From Pontiellaceae bacterium B12227 (GTDB lineage Bacteria > Verrucomicrobiota > Kiritimatiellia > Kiritimatiellales > Pontiellaceae), in the NCBI GenBank assembly GCA_029432775.1, contig JAROAZ010000003.1:186001-250000 (forward strand): a DNA stretch of 64,000 nt, written 5' to 3'. Position 1 is the first letter of the stretch. Every line of letters begins with the position of its first letter. The notes under the pieces are model-generated. The model saw only the letters and a list, made by a program, of their open reading frames with translations. It ran no database searches and had not been told where the DNA came from. Positions 1 through 8,893 of the stretch are shown here, piece after piece. The position numbers were made by a program, and so were the translations under genes.

Positions 1-376
1 CAACCAGCTGTTTAATGCACTTCACCAACAGGGTCAAAACGCGAATCGGCTTGTGGAAAACATGCTCGGGCCGCATACCCAGTGCCTTGAGTTCTTCCGG
101 CAGATTGTAGGAAATCGATCCGGTATGGATGATATAGCGTTGGCCGGGAAACCGCTTACTGGCCAACCGGATCAAATCTTCGCCGCTCAGGCCCGGAAGG
201 CGCAGGTCCACAATACAGACGTCAAACGGCTGCTCCATCATCAGCTCGCGCGCTTCTTCTGTGCTTCCGCAATTGCTGGTGTTAAAACCATAATCGTCAA
301 GAAAGGCGGATAAGCTGTCGCGAATGGCGGGCTCATCATCTACCACTAAAACCCGGATGTTTGAATAGTTCTGCAT
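1..376 (-). CDS. Response regulator receiver domain protein, 3' end cut by window edge
   Basis: The reverse strand from an ATG at 376 reads without a stop to base 1, giving 125 residues of a CheY-like receiver domain. The acidic pair is Asp13-Asp14 in VLVVDDEP, the phosphate acceptor is Asp57 in CIVDLRLPG, the switch Thr is at 85 and the conserved Lys is Lys109 in HKPI. Such domains take phosphate from a histidine kinase in the cytoplasm. What follows the receiver domain lies outside the window, so the output (DNA binding, enzyme or none) is unknown. The next gene in the same direction starts 55 bases upstream, so they could share a transcript. Confidence 0.85.
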   Translation of the reverse strand, partial: MQNYSNIRVLVVDDEPAIRDSLSAFLDDYGFNTSNCGSTEEARELMMEQPFDVCIVDLRLPGLSGEDLIRLASKRFPGQRYIIHTGSISYNLPEELKALGMRPEHVFHKPIRVLTLLVKCIKQLV

Positions 377-430
377 ATGCACAAATACATAGCTCAAATA
401 CCCCAAAAACCCAAGACTGTTTTTCGCCGG

Positions 431-817
431 CTAAAGGATTTCGCCGAGAATTGAGTTCAGTGCATTCAAGCCGGATGGAGTGAACAACCAGACCACAGTT
501 CCGCAATTGAGGATGAGCGTCATCCAATAGACCAACCGGAAAGAGGCCTTCTGCGATTTATGCCGCAGCGCCTGTTGTGCAATCATGGCTCCGGGCCATC
601 CACCGAGCAGGGCCAACAGATGAAGGTGCGCTTCAGGCGTGCGCCATTGCCCCTTTTGGGCTGCCCTTTTATCGATGGCGTAAATCACAAAGGTGATACC
701 GCTGATCAGCACAAAGGCCGAAACCAGCATAAGTGTCCGGTTCAGCATCCATTCCGCCATGCCCACGGCCATGAAAAATACCAGACTGATGGTGGAAGAA
801 CTGATTACTTTGCTCAT
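431..817 (-). CDS. DUF1294 small membrane protein
   Basis: A 128-residue protein with three to four hydrophobic segments. The middle carries the signature of DUF1294: YAIDKRAA, then WRTPEAHLHLLALLGGWPGA, then RHKS.K.SFR. The family is a small inner-membrane protein of unknown function, sometimes fused to a cold-shock domain, which is absent here. The ATG at 817 overlaps the stop of the upstream SGNH hydrolase gene by four bases (ATGA), so the two are probably translationally coupled. An upstream in-frame ATG at 847 would add ten residues and lie deeper in the neighbour; I prefer 817. Confidence 0.75.
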   Translation of the reverse strand: MSKVISSSTISLVFFMAVGMAEWMLNRTLMLVSAFVLISGITFVIYAIDKRAAQKGQWRTPEAHLHLLALLGGWPGAMIAQQALRHKSQKASFRLVYWMTLILNCGTVVWLFTPSGLNALNSILGEIL

Positions 818-1614
818 CGGGACAGTACCTCGTTCGGTTTGCCGCAAGCCTTTTGCGCGGCGGCTTCAAGCAGTATGCGGGTTTCGGAATCCAGCTGGAT
901 TTCCACTGGTTGGAGTTTTCCTTTTTTGCGGGCTTGCACAGTCAGCTTTTCGGGCATGTCCTGCGGGGGTTCCTCAAAGAGAGCGGCATAAAAAACCAGA
1001 GCTGTCAGGTAAGCACCTTGTGCCGCAGGGTGCGATTGGTCGCCCGCATGGAGTTTAAGAGAAGGGGTTGCTTCATAGGCTAACTTCCAGGCAATGCCGA
1101 CCGGGGCGATGTCTCCATTCGTCTCATCCGCGAGGCGGGTATAGGACTGGATCAGTTGCTCGTACATAACAGGTAGAAGCGCGGCTCCCTTTTTTGCCTC
1201 TTCGGAATCTCCCTTCATCCATTTAACCGGCCCCTTATAGGCCATCGTCAGATAATAGAGTTTTCGTGCGCCGGTTTTATCGGCCTCCGCAGCCAGGAGC
1301 TTTCCGTATTTAATCATATTGGCCGGATCGCTGACCGGTTCGAAGCTTTGGTTTTGAAATACGATGACATCGAAGGGTGTCTTCTTCATTTTTTCGACGG
1401 CCTTCTTTTCTTCCCAGTGTTGCCGGAACGTCCGGCCGCCGGGCGTTTGCTGTTCGTATTGGAGCGTATGCCCCTTGGCCTCCGCCATCGCCTTCAGGAT
1501 TTCCGGCATGCCGCACACGTAGGTGTAGCTGTTTCCCACAAACAGTACCTTAAGGCTTTTGGCGTGTGCGCCCGACAGCAGCATCAGGGTCACTAATATG
1601 AACCATCTTTTCAT
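814..1614 (-). CDS. Secreted SGNH/GDSL-like hydrolase
   Basis: This 266-residue protein begins with a clear Sec signal peptide (MKRWFILVTLMLLSGAHA, cleavage near residue 18). The mature part starts LKVLFVGNSYT, where Ser of GNS fits the nucleophile of block I of SGNH hydrolases, and near the C-terminus DQSHP supplies the Asp and His of block V. The likely role is removal of acyl groups from an extracellular or periplasmic ester, for example on a polysaccharide. The substrate cannot be read from the sequence. The fucosidase and GalM-like genes nearby suggest glycan handling, but they are not in the same operon. It overlaps the DUF1294 gene by four bases. Confidence 0.7.
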   Translation of the reverse strand: MKRWFILVTLMLLSGAHAKSLKVLFVGNSYTYVCGMPEILKAMAEAKGHTLQYEQQTPGGRTFRQHWEEKKAVEKMKKTPFDVIVFQNQSFEPVSDPANMIKYGKLLAAEADKTGARKLYYLTMAYKGPVKWMKGDSEEAKKGAALLPVMYEQLIQSYTRLADETNGDIAPVGIAWKLAYEATPSLKLHAGDQSHPAAQGAYLTALVFYAALFEEPPQDMPEKLTVQARKKGKLQPVEIQLDSETRILLEAAAQKACGKPNEVLSR

Positions 1615-1916
1615 TTTAGATCCTTGGCCTTTTTTATGAAAGGCGCATCAAAATACAACGCTTCGGCATGAATTGCAGGGCATTTCCGGCACTTGAATTC
1701 AGGGTGCCCAATGCTTGCAAAGAATTTCAAGCTGATTTCCGGAAATACACTCGATCAAAAAAAACCATTCAGGTGGCATTAATAATGCGTATTTTTTGGG
1801 GATGGCAGTACCGGGCTCTGTTGCATTTACTTTTGGTAAATGTGCTGATCAGCAGGAGGTCCGGCTGCGCTCGTGCAAATAGATCGAATTAAATAAACAT
1901 CAACATGAGGAATAGG

Positions 1917-3017
1917 ATGAAGCAATTAGTCATGAGTACCCTGTCGGCAGCAGCTTGTTTGGCCGTGGTCGGATGCAGTACCAACGGAACATCAGTCAGC
2001 AGTTTCAGTACCATCCGGGAATACACCCTGCGGAATAAAAGCGGTATGGAAGTGCGTCTGAGTAACTATGGAGCAACGATTACATCAATCGTTGTGCCCG
2101 ACCGCGCAGGAAATCCTGTGGATGTTGTATTGGGATATGACCGGGCTGAAGACTATATCAATGCCGTTGACCGCCCGTATTTCGGCAGTGTAATCGGTCG
2201 TTACAGCGGAAGTATTGCAGATGGTAAATTCTCTATTGATGAGAAAGAGTTTCAACTTCCGGTGAATGAGAGTGGAAATCATGAAAACGGCGGGCGCATG
2301 GGCTTTGATAAAGTGGTTTGGGACTCGGTGGCCAATGGGAATTCCGTTACATTTGAGTATGTTTCAAAGGATCTGGAAGAGGGCTATCCGGGCAACCTGG
2401 CGGTGAAGGTGATTTATACGCTGTATACAGGCAATGTCCTGAAGATTGAGTACTATGCGGAAACGGATAAAGCCACACCGGTCAACCTCTCGAATCGTAC
2501 GTTCTTTAACCTCGCAGGTGAGGGTAACGGCACCATTCTCGGCCATGAACTGACGATCAATGCGGAAACCTATCTTCCGGTAAATGATAAGCTGATTCCC
2601 ACAGGCGAGATGGCTCCCGTTGCAGGGACACCGTTTGATTTTCTGGCTTCGAAACCTATCGGACAGGATATTGGCAGCGAAAATGAGCAACTGCTCCTGG
2701 TTGGCGGCTATGACCAGAACTGGGTTCTGAGTAAGGGCGAAGGCGGGAACACCTATGCCGCAACGGTCTATGAGCCGGGCAGCGGTCGCTATGTGGAAGT
2801 CACCACTATGGAACCTGCTTTACGGTTTTTCAGCGGCAATGGTTTAGATGGACGCCTGCGGGGCAAGGCTGGAAAGTCGTATAAAAGGAACGGAGGTTTC
2901 TGTCTGGAAACGCAACATTTCCCCGACAGCCCGAACCAGCCCGACTTCCCGACCACCATCCTTCGTCCGGGCGAAGAATATAAGACGGTGACCGTCTATA
3001 AGTTCGGCGCAAAATAG
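1917..3017 (+). CDS. Aldose 1-epimerase-like lipoprotein lacking the usual active-site histidines
   Basis: A 366-residue GalM-fold protein. The start at 1917 is chosen over an ATG at 1905 because GAGGAATAGG lies just before it and the next residues form a lipoprotein signal ending at the lipobox AVVGC. Family landmarks are intact around NLSN.TFFNLAGEG, FSGNGLDG, the catalytic Glu in CLETQHFPDSPN, and LRPGEEY. However, three His positions typical of the family are changed: NHLHGG reads NHENGG, TNHTYFNL reads SNRTFFNL, and GYDHN reads GYDQN. Active GalM interconverts alpha and beta sugars using a His acid and a Glu base, so this copy may bind sugars without catalysis or use another mechanism. 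A good terminator follows. Confidence 0.8.
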   Translation: MKQLVMSTLSAAACLAVVGCSTNGTSVSSFSTIREYTLRNKSGMEVRLSNYGATITSIVVPDRAGNPVDVVLGYDRAEDYINAVDRPYFGSVIGRYSGSIADGKFSIDEKEFQLPVNESGNHENGGRMGFDKVVWDSVANGNSVTFEYVSKDLEEGYPGNLAVKVIYTLYTGNVLKIEYYAETDKATPVNLSNRTFFNLAGEGNGTILGHELTINAETYLPVNDKLIPTGEMAPVAGTPFDFLASKPIGQDIGSENEQLLLVGGYDQNWVLSKGEGGNTYAATVYEPGSGRYVEVTTMEPALRFFSGNGLDGRLRGKAGKSYKRNGGFCLETQHFPDSPNQPDFPTTILRPGEEYKTVTVYKFGAK

Positions 3018-3043
3018 CATTTCGTTCGCTGCGCTGAAGATGT

Positions 3044-3084
3044 CTGCCTGTTGCGGGAAAACTGCAAAGGCAGGCATTTTTTTT
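3044..3084 (+). terminator. Rho-independent terminator after the GalM-like gene
   Basis: About 27 bases after the stop, CTGCCTGTTGC can pair with GCAA-AGGCAG across a purine-rich loop, and eight T residues follow (3077-3084). This is the expected form of an intrinsic terminator on the plus strand and closes the single-gene transcript. Confidence 0.75.
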
Positions 3085-3299
3085 GCTGAGCACGCTGCGT
3101 TTCCGGGGTTCGCCGGGAGGACATGCAACATTCTGCTGAATGGGAAAATTGACAGTTTCCGTGCGCCATAAGGCATACTCTCCTCCGACCATAGAGCAGG
3201 GCCGGCAGCCCAGCCGTGCGGAATCATCTGCGATGGTGTCGCTGATCCGGTTCGTTGAAATAGCGGTGTGAGTTTTTCATATTCCAGGGATTCCCTGGG

Positions 3300-4298
3300 T
3301 TAGGAAACCTTTTCCCGGAGTCGGTGCGGCGCGGCAAGCAGGTTGCTGGTGATGAGACGGCAGGTTCTGCGCAGCCTGCCATCGAACTGATCGGACAGGA
3401 AGGTGTCGATGATATCCGCCGTTTCTGTTGCCCGGAGATAGCCATAGCTCTTGTGCGGATTGGTGTCGTCTCCGATTTGATAATCGTTGATGACCCTCAG
3501 GTCCAGTGCACGCGCACCGCGTGCATTCGGCGCATAGTCATCGCGCAAGGTTTGATCGAGTGCCACGTGATCGCGCTGATCGGATAAATTATACCAGTGA
3601 GGCCAGATGCAGTTCGGAACTTTTGGCCTCTTCAAGGCCGGTACCCACGTTCTCTGATTCTCAAAATTCCGTGCAACAATCGGCGGCAGGCCCAACGGGG
3701 AGCCGATCGTGACGAAGGTATTAATCTCAACCTGGTTGGACGGATCGGAAAGTACATCAAACGCGATGATCGATCCCATCGAATGGGTCAGCAGCAGGAT
3801 CTCGTATTCCGCATATTTTTCAAGCATCTGACGCAGTCGCTCCTGAATGGCGCCTTTGGCAGAGCAGTCCTCGTTTTCCATCGAGCGGCACTCGTCGGTA
3901 TAGTATGTATCCAGATCCGAAAAATAGCGCTCCATCATTTTGGCGCTGGCCGCCGGGAAGGTTTCCTTCAGGTTTTTGCGCAGGAAGAGGCGGTCCAGGT
4001 TCTTTTCCATGAAGCGTAGCAAAGCGAGATAGGTGCGCCGCGGTTTAGGAGCGGGCTTCGATGTGCTCGGTCTATACGGGGCTTTCAGAAAGAGCGGCGA
4101 TTCAGGATCCTTTTCCTCGGGGTCGAGCGGCTTGGGATAAGAGATATCAGCCCAGTAGACCATTTCAAACGGAACCGGGCTGCGGGGCCTGCCGAAGCGT
4201 TCAAGACCTTCATGAATGGCCTTCAGCCAGCCCTCCTGCAAAACGTCAAGAGGCGGTTTATTGCCCAGGCCATGAACGGCGATGATGATCTTCTTCAT
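3300..4298 (-). CDS. Lipase-like alpha/beta hydrolase
   Basis: A 332-residue cytoplasmic protein without a signal peptide. The N-terminus KKIIIAVHGLGNKPP is an oxyanion-hole HG motif, the nucleophile elbow is LLTHSMGS near residue 172, a likely acid Asp lies in LSDQRDHV, and the catalytic His is probably that of NPHKSYGYL. The order Ser-Asp-His fits the alpha/beta-hydrolase fold, and the spacing resembles lipase-class-3-like or PGAP1-like proteins. The substrate is unknown. The gene ends eight bases before the glycerophosphodiesterase gene begins in the same direction of reading, so the two may be cotranscribed from the fucosidase side. Confidence 0.7.
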   Translation of the reverse strand: MKKIIIAVHGLGNKPPLDVLQEGWLKAIHEGLERFGRPRSPVPFEMVYWADISYPKPLDPEEKDPESPLFLKAPYRPSTSKPAPKPRRTYLALLRFMEKNLDRLFLRKNLKETFPAASAKMMERYFSDLDTYYTDECRSMENEDCSAKGAIQERLRQMLEKYAEYEILLLTHSMGSIIAFDVLSDPSNQVEINTFVTIGSPLGLPPIVARNFENQRTWVPALKRPKVPNCIWPHWYNLSDQRDHVALDQTLRDDYAPNARGARALDLRVINDYQIGDDTNPHKSYGYLRATETADIIDTFLSDQFDGRLRRTCRLITSNLLAAPHRLREKVS

Positions 4299-4306
4299 AC
4301 CGGCGG

Positions 4307-5062
4307 TTAACCCAGTTGTTCCCGCGTCCAGCCGGGACGGTTCGTTGCCACCCCGTCAATACCGTCTTTGAACAGTTCTGCAGTCCGCACTGCATCATCG
4401 ACGGTCCAGCAGTAGCTCTTCAGATCTCGAGCTTTACATGCAGCAATGGCTGCTGCATCCAGCTGGGGGATGTTTTGAATATTAACGCCATCGAATCCAT
4501 GGTTCGCGGCGTATTCGATATTATTTTTCAACGTGCGGCGTTTTTGAGCCGGCAAATGCAGCCGTGGAAAGTCGAGCAGCCACAGGACTTCAAGGTCGGG
4601 GAAGGCGGCCCGCATTGCAATCACTGTTTCCAGATCGAACTCCATCACGATAATCCGGTCGCGGGGCAGGGTGGTGGCGTCCAGAATTTCTTTCAACCGC
4701 GGCAAGCCGGATGGGCCGACCTTGACTTCAATCAGGATCCGGCGATCGGCCGGGACAAGGTCCAGCACTTCGGGAAGGGTGGGGATTCGTGCATTCCGCC
4801 ACTTCGTTTCTTTCCAGCTTCCGGCGTCCAGTGCACCCAGTTCAGTCCGTGTCAGTTCGGCCACACGACCTGTGCCGTTGGTGGTGCGATCGACGGTGGG
4901 ATCATGAATCACCATCAGCTCGCCATCCGAGGAAAGGTGCACGTCGCACTCGATGGCGTCGGCTCGCCGGTCGAGTCCGAGCTGAAAAGCTTCCAGCGTA
5001 TTCTCCGGCGCGTCATAGGACGCTCCGCGATGCGCAATAATTTCAGGGGTGGACGATTTCAT
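4307..5062 (-). CDS. Glycerophosphodiester phosphodiesterase
   Basis: A 251-residue GDPD-family enzyme that cleaves glycerophosphodiesters to glycerol 3-phosphate and an alcohol. The signature is complete: IIAHRGASYDAPENT with the HRG and the metal-ligand Glu, IECDVHLSSDGELMVIHDPTVDRTTNGTG with the EXD pair and the catalytic His, and LIEVK in the middle. There is no signal peptide, so it is the cytoplasmic UgpQ type rather than the periplasmic GlpQ type. Its start overlaps the end of the fucosidase gene by 20 bases, pointing to coupled translation. Confidence 0.9.
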   Translation of the reverse strand: MKSSTPEIIAHRGASYDAPENTLEAFQLGLDRRADAIECDVHLSSDGELMVIHDPTVDRTTNGTGRVAELTRTELGALDAGSWKETKWRNARIPTLPEVLDLVPADRRILIEVKVGPSGLPRLKEILDATTLPRDRIIVMEFDLETVIAMRAAFPDLEVLWLLDFPRLHLPAQKRRTLKNNIEYAANHGFDGVNIQNIPQLDAAAIAACKARDLKSYCWTVDDAVRTAELFKDGIDGVATNRPGWTREQLG

Positions 5063-6416
5063 ACGGACCGGAAATGTTCAGTTCAATCACAGTGTCGATC
5101 GCATCGGGCGCTTGTTTCGGAAGGCTGATTGCCACGCTTTCCGGCCCGGTTAACACCTCGGCTTTGCTGCCGTCTGCCAACCAGGTTGCACTCAGAGCCT
5201 CCGAGGCCGCCCGCAGGCCGGGCACCATCAGTTCGCCGTTTTCCGGCCATTGGAAAACATGCAGGTAGAGTGTGGTTTTTTCTCCAGTTTTTTTCATGGT
5301 GCAACGTCCCCAATCAAGCGCGGGCAGCGGGCTGGCGGAGGTGCCGTGAATCGATGGGCCGTTCAGTTTCATCCATTCGCCCATTTCATTCAGCCGTTCC
5401 ACACTCGGCGCCGGAATCAGCCCCTCGGCTGTCGGGCCGATATTCAATAAATAGTTCCCGCCTTTGGAAGCGATGTCCACCAGATTGCGAATCAGTTGTT
5501 CGGTCGACTTCCAGTTGTGGTCAGATGCTTTATAGCCCCAGCTTTTGTTCATGGTCATACACGATTCCCAGTCGACTCCGGGGAAGCCGTTATGCGGAAT
5601 CTCCTGTTCCGGCGTGCCGAAGTCACCGCGGAAATCGCCCGCCTTATTCATGCCGGCCATGCCCTTGCGGCCTTTGTCGACCCGGTTGTTGATAATGATC
5701 GACGGTTGGATGGCGCGCAGGTAGTCATCCAGATCCGCTCCGCGTTCAGAGGTCCAGGCCTTTTCCCATTCGCCATCGAACCAAAGCACGCCGATGTCGC
5801 CGTATCCGGTCAGTAGTTCCTTCAGTTGGGCTTTCATGTAGGCCGTGTATGCATCCATGTCGGGTTCCGGATTGTCGAAATTTCCGCGCCAGGGTTTCTT
5901 GACCCCGTAGTCCGGATGCTTCCAGTCCATGATGGAATGGTAAAAGCAGAGTTTGATGCCGTGCTTTTCGCACGCATCGGCCAGCGGCTTGAGCAGATCC
6001 CTTTTATACGGGGTCGAGGCAATATCCCAGTCAGTTTCGGCCGAGTCCCAGAGGCAGAATCCGTCATGATGTTTACTGGTGATGACGATGTATTTCATGC
6101 CCGCATTTTTCGCCAGCTGCACCCAATTGACCGCATCGTATTGAACCGGGTTGAACACGTCTTTGAGCGGCTCGTATTCCGCCGCGGTAATCGGAGCCTT
6201 GGATTGAATCCATTCGGCAATGCCTTTCACCGGTTTCCCGTTCCATTCGCCGGCCGGAACTGCGTAGACGCCCCAATGTATGAACATGCCGAAGCGGGCC
6301 TCCCGCCACCATTCCATCCGTTCATCGCGCTGTTCCGGAGTTTCCCCGAATGAGACACCGCCCAATAGAAGCAGACCGGCAACCAGACTATATATTCCGC
6401 AACGAGATCCATTCAT
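5043..6416 (-). CDS. Secreted alpha-L-fucosidase, GH29
   Basis: A 457-residue enzyme that hydrolyses terminal alpha-L-fucose from glycans. The start at 6416 is chosen because AAGGAG lies eight bases upstream and the product begins with a typical signal peptide (YSLVAGLLLLGGVSFGE); the longer open frame to 6491 has no such features. GH29 landmarks are RFGMFIHWGVYA, SKHHDGFCLWDS, the nucleophile Asp in VLWFDGEW, and NYLLNIGPTAEG. A short beta-rich C-terminal domain of about 80 residues completes it. Fucosidases are common in marine PVC bacteria that degrade fucoidan, which fits the secreted hydrolase upstream. No sulfatase was seen in this window. Confidence 0.93.
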   Translation of the reverse strand: MNGSRCGIYSLVAGLLLLGGVSFGETPEQRDERMEWWREARFGMFIHWGVYAVPAGEWNGKPVKGIAEWIQSKAPITAAEYEPLKDVFNPVQYDAVNWVQLAKNAGMKYIVITSKHHDGFCLWDSAETDWDIASTPYKRDLLKPLADACEKHGIKLCFYHSIMDWKHPDYGVKKPWRGNFDNPEPDMDAYTAYMKAQLKELLTGYGDIGVLWFDGEWEKAWTSERGADLDDYLRAIQPSIIINNRVDKGRKGMAGMNKAGDFRGDFGTPEQEIPHNGFPGVDWESCMTMNKSWGYKASDHNWKSTEQLIRNLVDIASKGGNYLLNIGPTAEGLIPAPSVERLNEMGEWMKLNGPSIHGTSASPLPALDWGRCTMKKTGEKTTLYLHVFQWPENGELMVPGLRAASEALSATWLADGSKAEVLTGPESVAISLPKQAPDAIDTVIELNISGPYEIVHP

Positions 6417-6505
6417 ATCAACGCTCCTTAATGAGGTGTCTGCATTTAAAGGCAGAAGCGTAATGAATATACTCAGTTCTCTCCAGTTCAATCGCCGTTG
6501 GAATC

Positions 6506-6520
6506 TTCCAGTGTCTGGAA
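6506..6520. repeat. Iterated palindrome TTCCAR-NNN-YTGGAA, intergenic copy
   Basis: TTCCAGTGTCTGGAA is an exact match to the 15-base palindrome that recurs through the window. It lies in the gap between the divergent fucosidase and EF-hand genes, 90 bases upstream of the fucosidase start and 110 bases upstream of the EF-hand gene start. Confidence 0.8.
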
Positions 6521-6630
6521 CCGGGCTTCATGAGGTGCCGGCCCGAATTCCGGTGGTGCTCCGTTCCTTCCATTGTCCCAAACCCCGGATCGGTAGCGTC
6601 TTGTGATCACACTACTATAGGAGAAGCATT

Positions 6631-7182
6631 ATGAAGACATACCGCACACTCACCGCCCTGCTGCTGATCATATTCACCGCGACGCTCTCATCCGCCCGCG
6701 CCGATAAAGACGAAAGTCGTAAAAAACCCGAACGTGCCAAGAAAGAGCATGCGAACAAGAAGGTGAAGAAGCAGCAGGAGCAAACCTGCGTCCAATGCGA
6801 GAAAAGTGCCGAGCAGGAAAAGGCCCGCCGTAAAACGGCTGCAGAAAAGCAGAAACGTGAAACATTGAAACGGTTCGACTTCGACCGCGATGGCAAACTC
6901 TCCATGCCCGAACGGCATAAAATGCAGATCGTCATGATGGAAGAGCGCGCCCGGCTGGAAAACTTCAAGCTTTCCGAAAAGCACCGTGCGGAGTCTTTCC
7001 AGCTCAATGAAAATATGAAACAGCGCCGCGAGCAGCTGGCGATGCGCCAGAAAGCTGAAATTGAGCGCGAAAAGCAGGCTAAAATCGAAGCCCAGAAAAA
7101 GCAGGCGAAGAAGGAAGCTGAAGCAAAGAAAAAGGCCGAACAGAAAAAAGCCCCGAAGCAGAAGAAACCGGCTAAAAAATAG
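6631..7182 (+). CDS. Secreted Lys/Glu-rich protein with one EF-hand
   Basis: A 183-residue protein with a signal peptide (MKTYRTLTALLLIIFTATLSSARA). The mature part is extremely rich in Lys, Glu, Gln and Ala and is predicted to be mostly long helix or coiled coil from about residue 100 to the end. One calcium-binding loop, FDFDRDGKLSMPE, lies near residue 86, and a CVQC pair sits at about residue 53. GGAG is placed seven bases before the ATG. Single EF-hand proteins of this kind are common and poorly characterised in PVC bacteria. I do not recognise a family and propose only a periplasmic or surface calcium-responsive structural role. Confidence 0.65.
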   Translation: MKTYRTLTALLLIIFTATLSSARADKDESRKKPERAKKEHANKKVKKQQEQTCVQCEKSAEQEKARRKTAAEKQKRETLKRFDFDRDGKLSMPERHKMQIVMMEERARLENFKLSEKHRAESFQLNENMKQRREQLAMRQKAEIEREKQAKIEAQKKQAKKEAEAKKKAEQKKAPKQKKPAKK

Positions 7183-7208
7183 AACCATTGTGCTCTGGAA
7201 ATAATAGG

Positions 7209-7264
7209 GCCACAGATGAACACCGATTACTTAACTTCGGTGTTCTTCCGTGTTTTTCAGTGGC
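7209..7264. repeat. Short-word inverted repeat (CCACAGATGAACAC type)
   Basis: The left arm reads GCCACAGATGAACACCGATT, and the right arm, read on the other strand, begins GCCACTGAAAAACACGGA and continues with AACACC. Both arms are built of the ten-base word AACACNGANN. The core pairs as an eight-base stem (GAACACCG at 7218-7225 with 7238-7245). It lies between two convergent genes and could end transcription in both directions, though no long T-run follows. Confidence 0.65.
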
Positions 7265-7375
7265 TCCGGTTTTAATTTATTTGCTCTGAACACCGGTCAA
7301 AATCTCAAAGCCTGTTTCCTGTTCTTTGATGGCGGGCTTTTCTTTTTTCGGGAAAGGCTGCGCTGTTCCGGAAGG

Positions 7376-8854
7376 TCAGATTCCAATTGCCTGGCATACC
7401 TTCCGGAAATGGTGGCCATAGATGGCCAGGGTGATCGCTGTTTGAAACAGGGCCGGCCGTTTGAAGAGGGTCCAGATGATGAGGTTCCAGTACTGAACCC
7501 GTTCGCGCCCCACAATGCCCAGGCGGATGCTGGAATAGACGAGCGTTTTAAGGTTGTCCCAGCTGAAGGAGGCTTTGACCTTCGGTGGATGATATTCGCG
7601 TAGAAAAATACGGATGCGCTGATAGTAGGGTTTGGGGGCATAGATGCGGCGCAGGATACTTTTGTAGCCCCGGTTCAAAAGTTCGCGGTTCATACGCGGG
7701 ATAAAGTTGGTGGTTCCGTCCACGTTGTCTCCGGTGGGGTGGCGAAGGATACGCCCTTCCTGCTGAAGGCGCCTGTAGAGGCCTGTTTCGGGAATCGCCT
7801 GCAGCAGGCCGACCATGGCGGTAACAATGCCGCTCTTCTGAATGAACTCCACCTGCCGCTGGAAAATCGACGGAGCGTCGCTGTCGAACCCGACAATAAA
7901 GCCCGCCTGAACCTGCATGCCCGCGTTCTGTATTTTCTTTACATCATCCAGTAGATCGCGCCCGCGGTTCTGCTTCTTGCTGCATTCAGCCAGACTGAGT
8001 TCGTCCGGAGTTTCAATGCCGATGAAAACCGTCACGAATCCCGCCTCCACCATCATGCGCATCAACTCCGCATCGTCGGCGAGATTGATGGAAGTCTCTG
8101 TATTAAACGAGATGCCGGGATGCTGATTTTTCCATTGAATCAGGGCCGGGAGCAGGTCCTGTTTGAGTTGCTGTTTGTTCCCGATCAGGTTGTCGTCCAC
8201 AAAGAAGATCAAGCCCCGCCAGCCAACCTGATAGAGCCCGTCGAGTTCCCTGACGATCTGCGCGCCGGTTTTGGTGCGAGGCCGGTTGCCGAACAATGTG
8301 GTGATGTTGCAGAAGTCACAATCAAATGGACAACCGCGGGAAAACTGAACGCTCATGGTTGCATAACGCTTCAATTCTGCCAGTCCCCACATCGGAGACG
8401 GTGTTTGGTGGATGTTCGGAAATTCCGGTGAAGAGTAGATGCGCCGGGCACAGCCGTTTTCGAAATCGTTCAGGAATTCCGGAAGAAGGTTTTCCGCTTC
8501 GCACAGGATGAAATGATCAACCGTTGGAAAGGCCTCAAGCTGCGTGCTGAACAAAGGGCCGCCCGCAATGACCGTTTTTCCTGCCGCTTTACACCGTGCA
8601 ATCAGCTCATACGAAGATGCCTGCTGGGCCGCCATGGCACTGATGAGCACCACATCCGCCCAATCCAGGTCGCCATCCGTCAGCTTCCGTACATTCACAT
8701 CGATCAGGCGTTTTTCCCAGTCAGCCGGCAACATGGAGGCAATGGTCAGCAACCCCAGCGGAGGAAGGGATGCCCTCTTCCTGATAAACTTCAAAGCATG
8801 TTTAAAGCTCCAGAAAGTATCCGGAAATACTGGATATAACAGGATCGCCTTCAT
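7376..8854 (-). CDS. B12-binding-domain radical SAM protein (DUF4070 type)
   Basis: A 492-residue protein. Residues 1 to about 150 resemble the cobalamin-binding fold found ahead of radical SAM cores (LPPLGLLTIASMLP, then VLISAMAAQQ, then VIAGGPLFS). The radical SAM cluster is CPFDCDFC near residue 180, which binds a 4Fe-4S centre and S-adenosylmethionine. FFVDDNLIGN and FIGIETPDE are typical barrel strands, and the C-terminal 140 residues match the DUF4070 extension. Relatives include the hopanoid enzymes HpnJ and HpnP, but no hopanoid genes lie nearby, so the substrate is unknown. It is transcribed alone, 39 bases downstream of the next gene in the same direction. Confidence 0.85.
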   Translation of the reverse strand: MKAILLYPVFPDTFWSFKHALKFIRKRASLPPLGLLTIASMLPADWEKRLIDVNVRKLTDGDLDWADVVLISAMAAQQASSYELIARCKAAGKTVIAGGPLFSTQLEAFPTVDHFILCEAENLLPEFLNDFENGCARRIYSSPEFPNIHQTPSPMWGLAELKRYATMSVQFSRGCPFDCDFCNITTLFGNRPRTKTGAQIVRELDGLYQVGWRGLIFFVDDNLIGNKQQLKQDLLPALIQWKNQHPGISFNTETSINLADDAELMRMMVEAGFVTVFIGIETPDELSLAECSKKQNRGRDLLDDVKKIQNAGMQVQAGFIVGFDSDAPSIFQRQVEFIQKSGIVTAMVGLLQAIPETGLYRRLQQEGRILRHPTGDNVDGTTNFIPRMNRELLNRGYKSILRRIYAPKPYYQRIRIFLREYHPPKVKASFSWDNLKTLVYSSIRLGIVGRERVQYWNLIIWTLFKRPALFQTAITLAIYGHHFRKVCQAIGI

Positions 8855-8893
8855 GGCTTCAACCTGTTCCCGATCAGAGGAATAAGCAAGCTT

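Noticed and set aside
901-915. TTCCACTGGTTGGAG as a further copy of the iterated palindrome
   Set aside because: Three deviations from the consensus; too weak to count.
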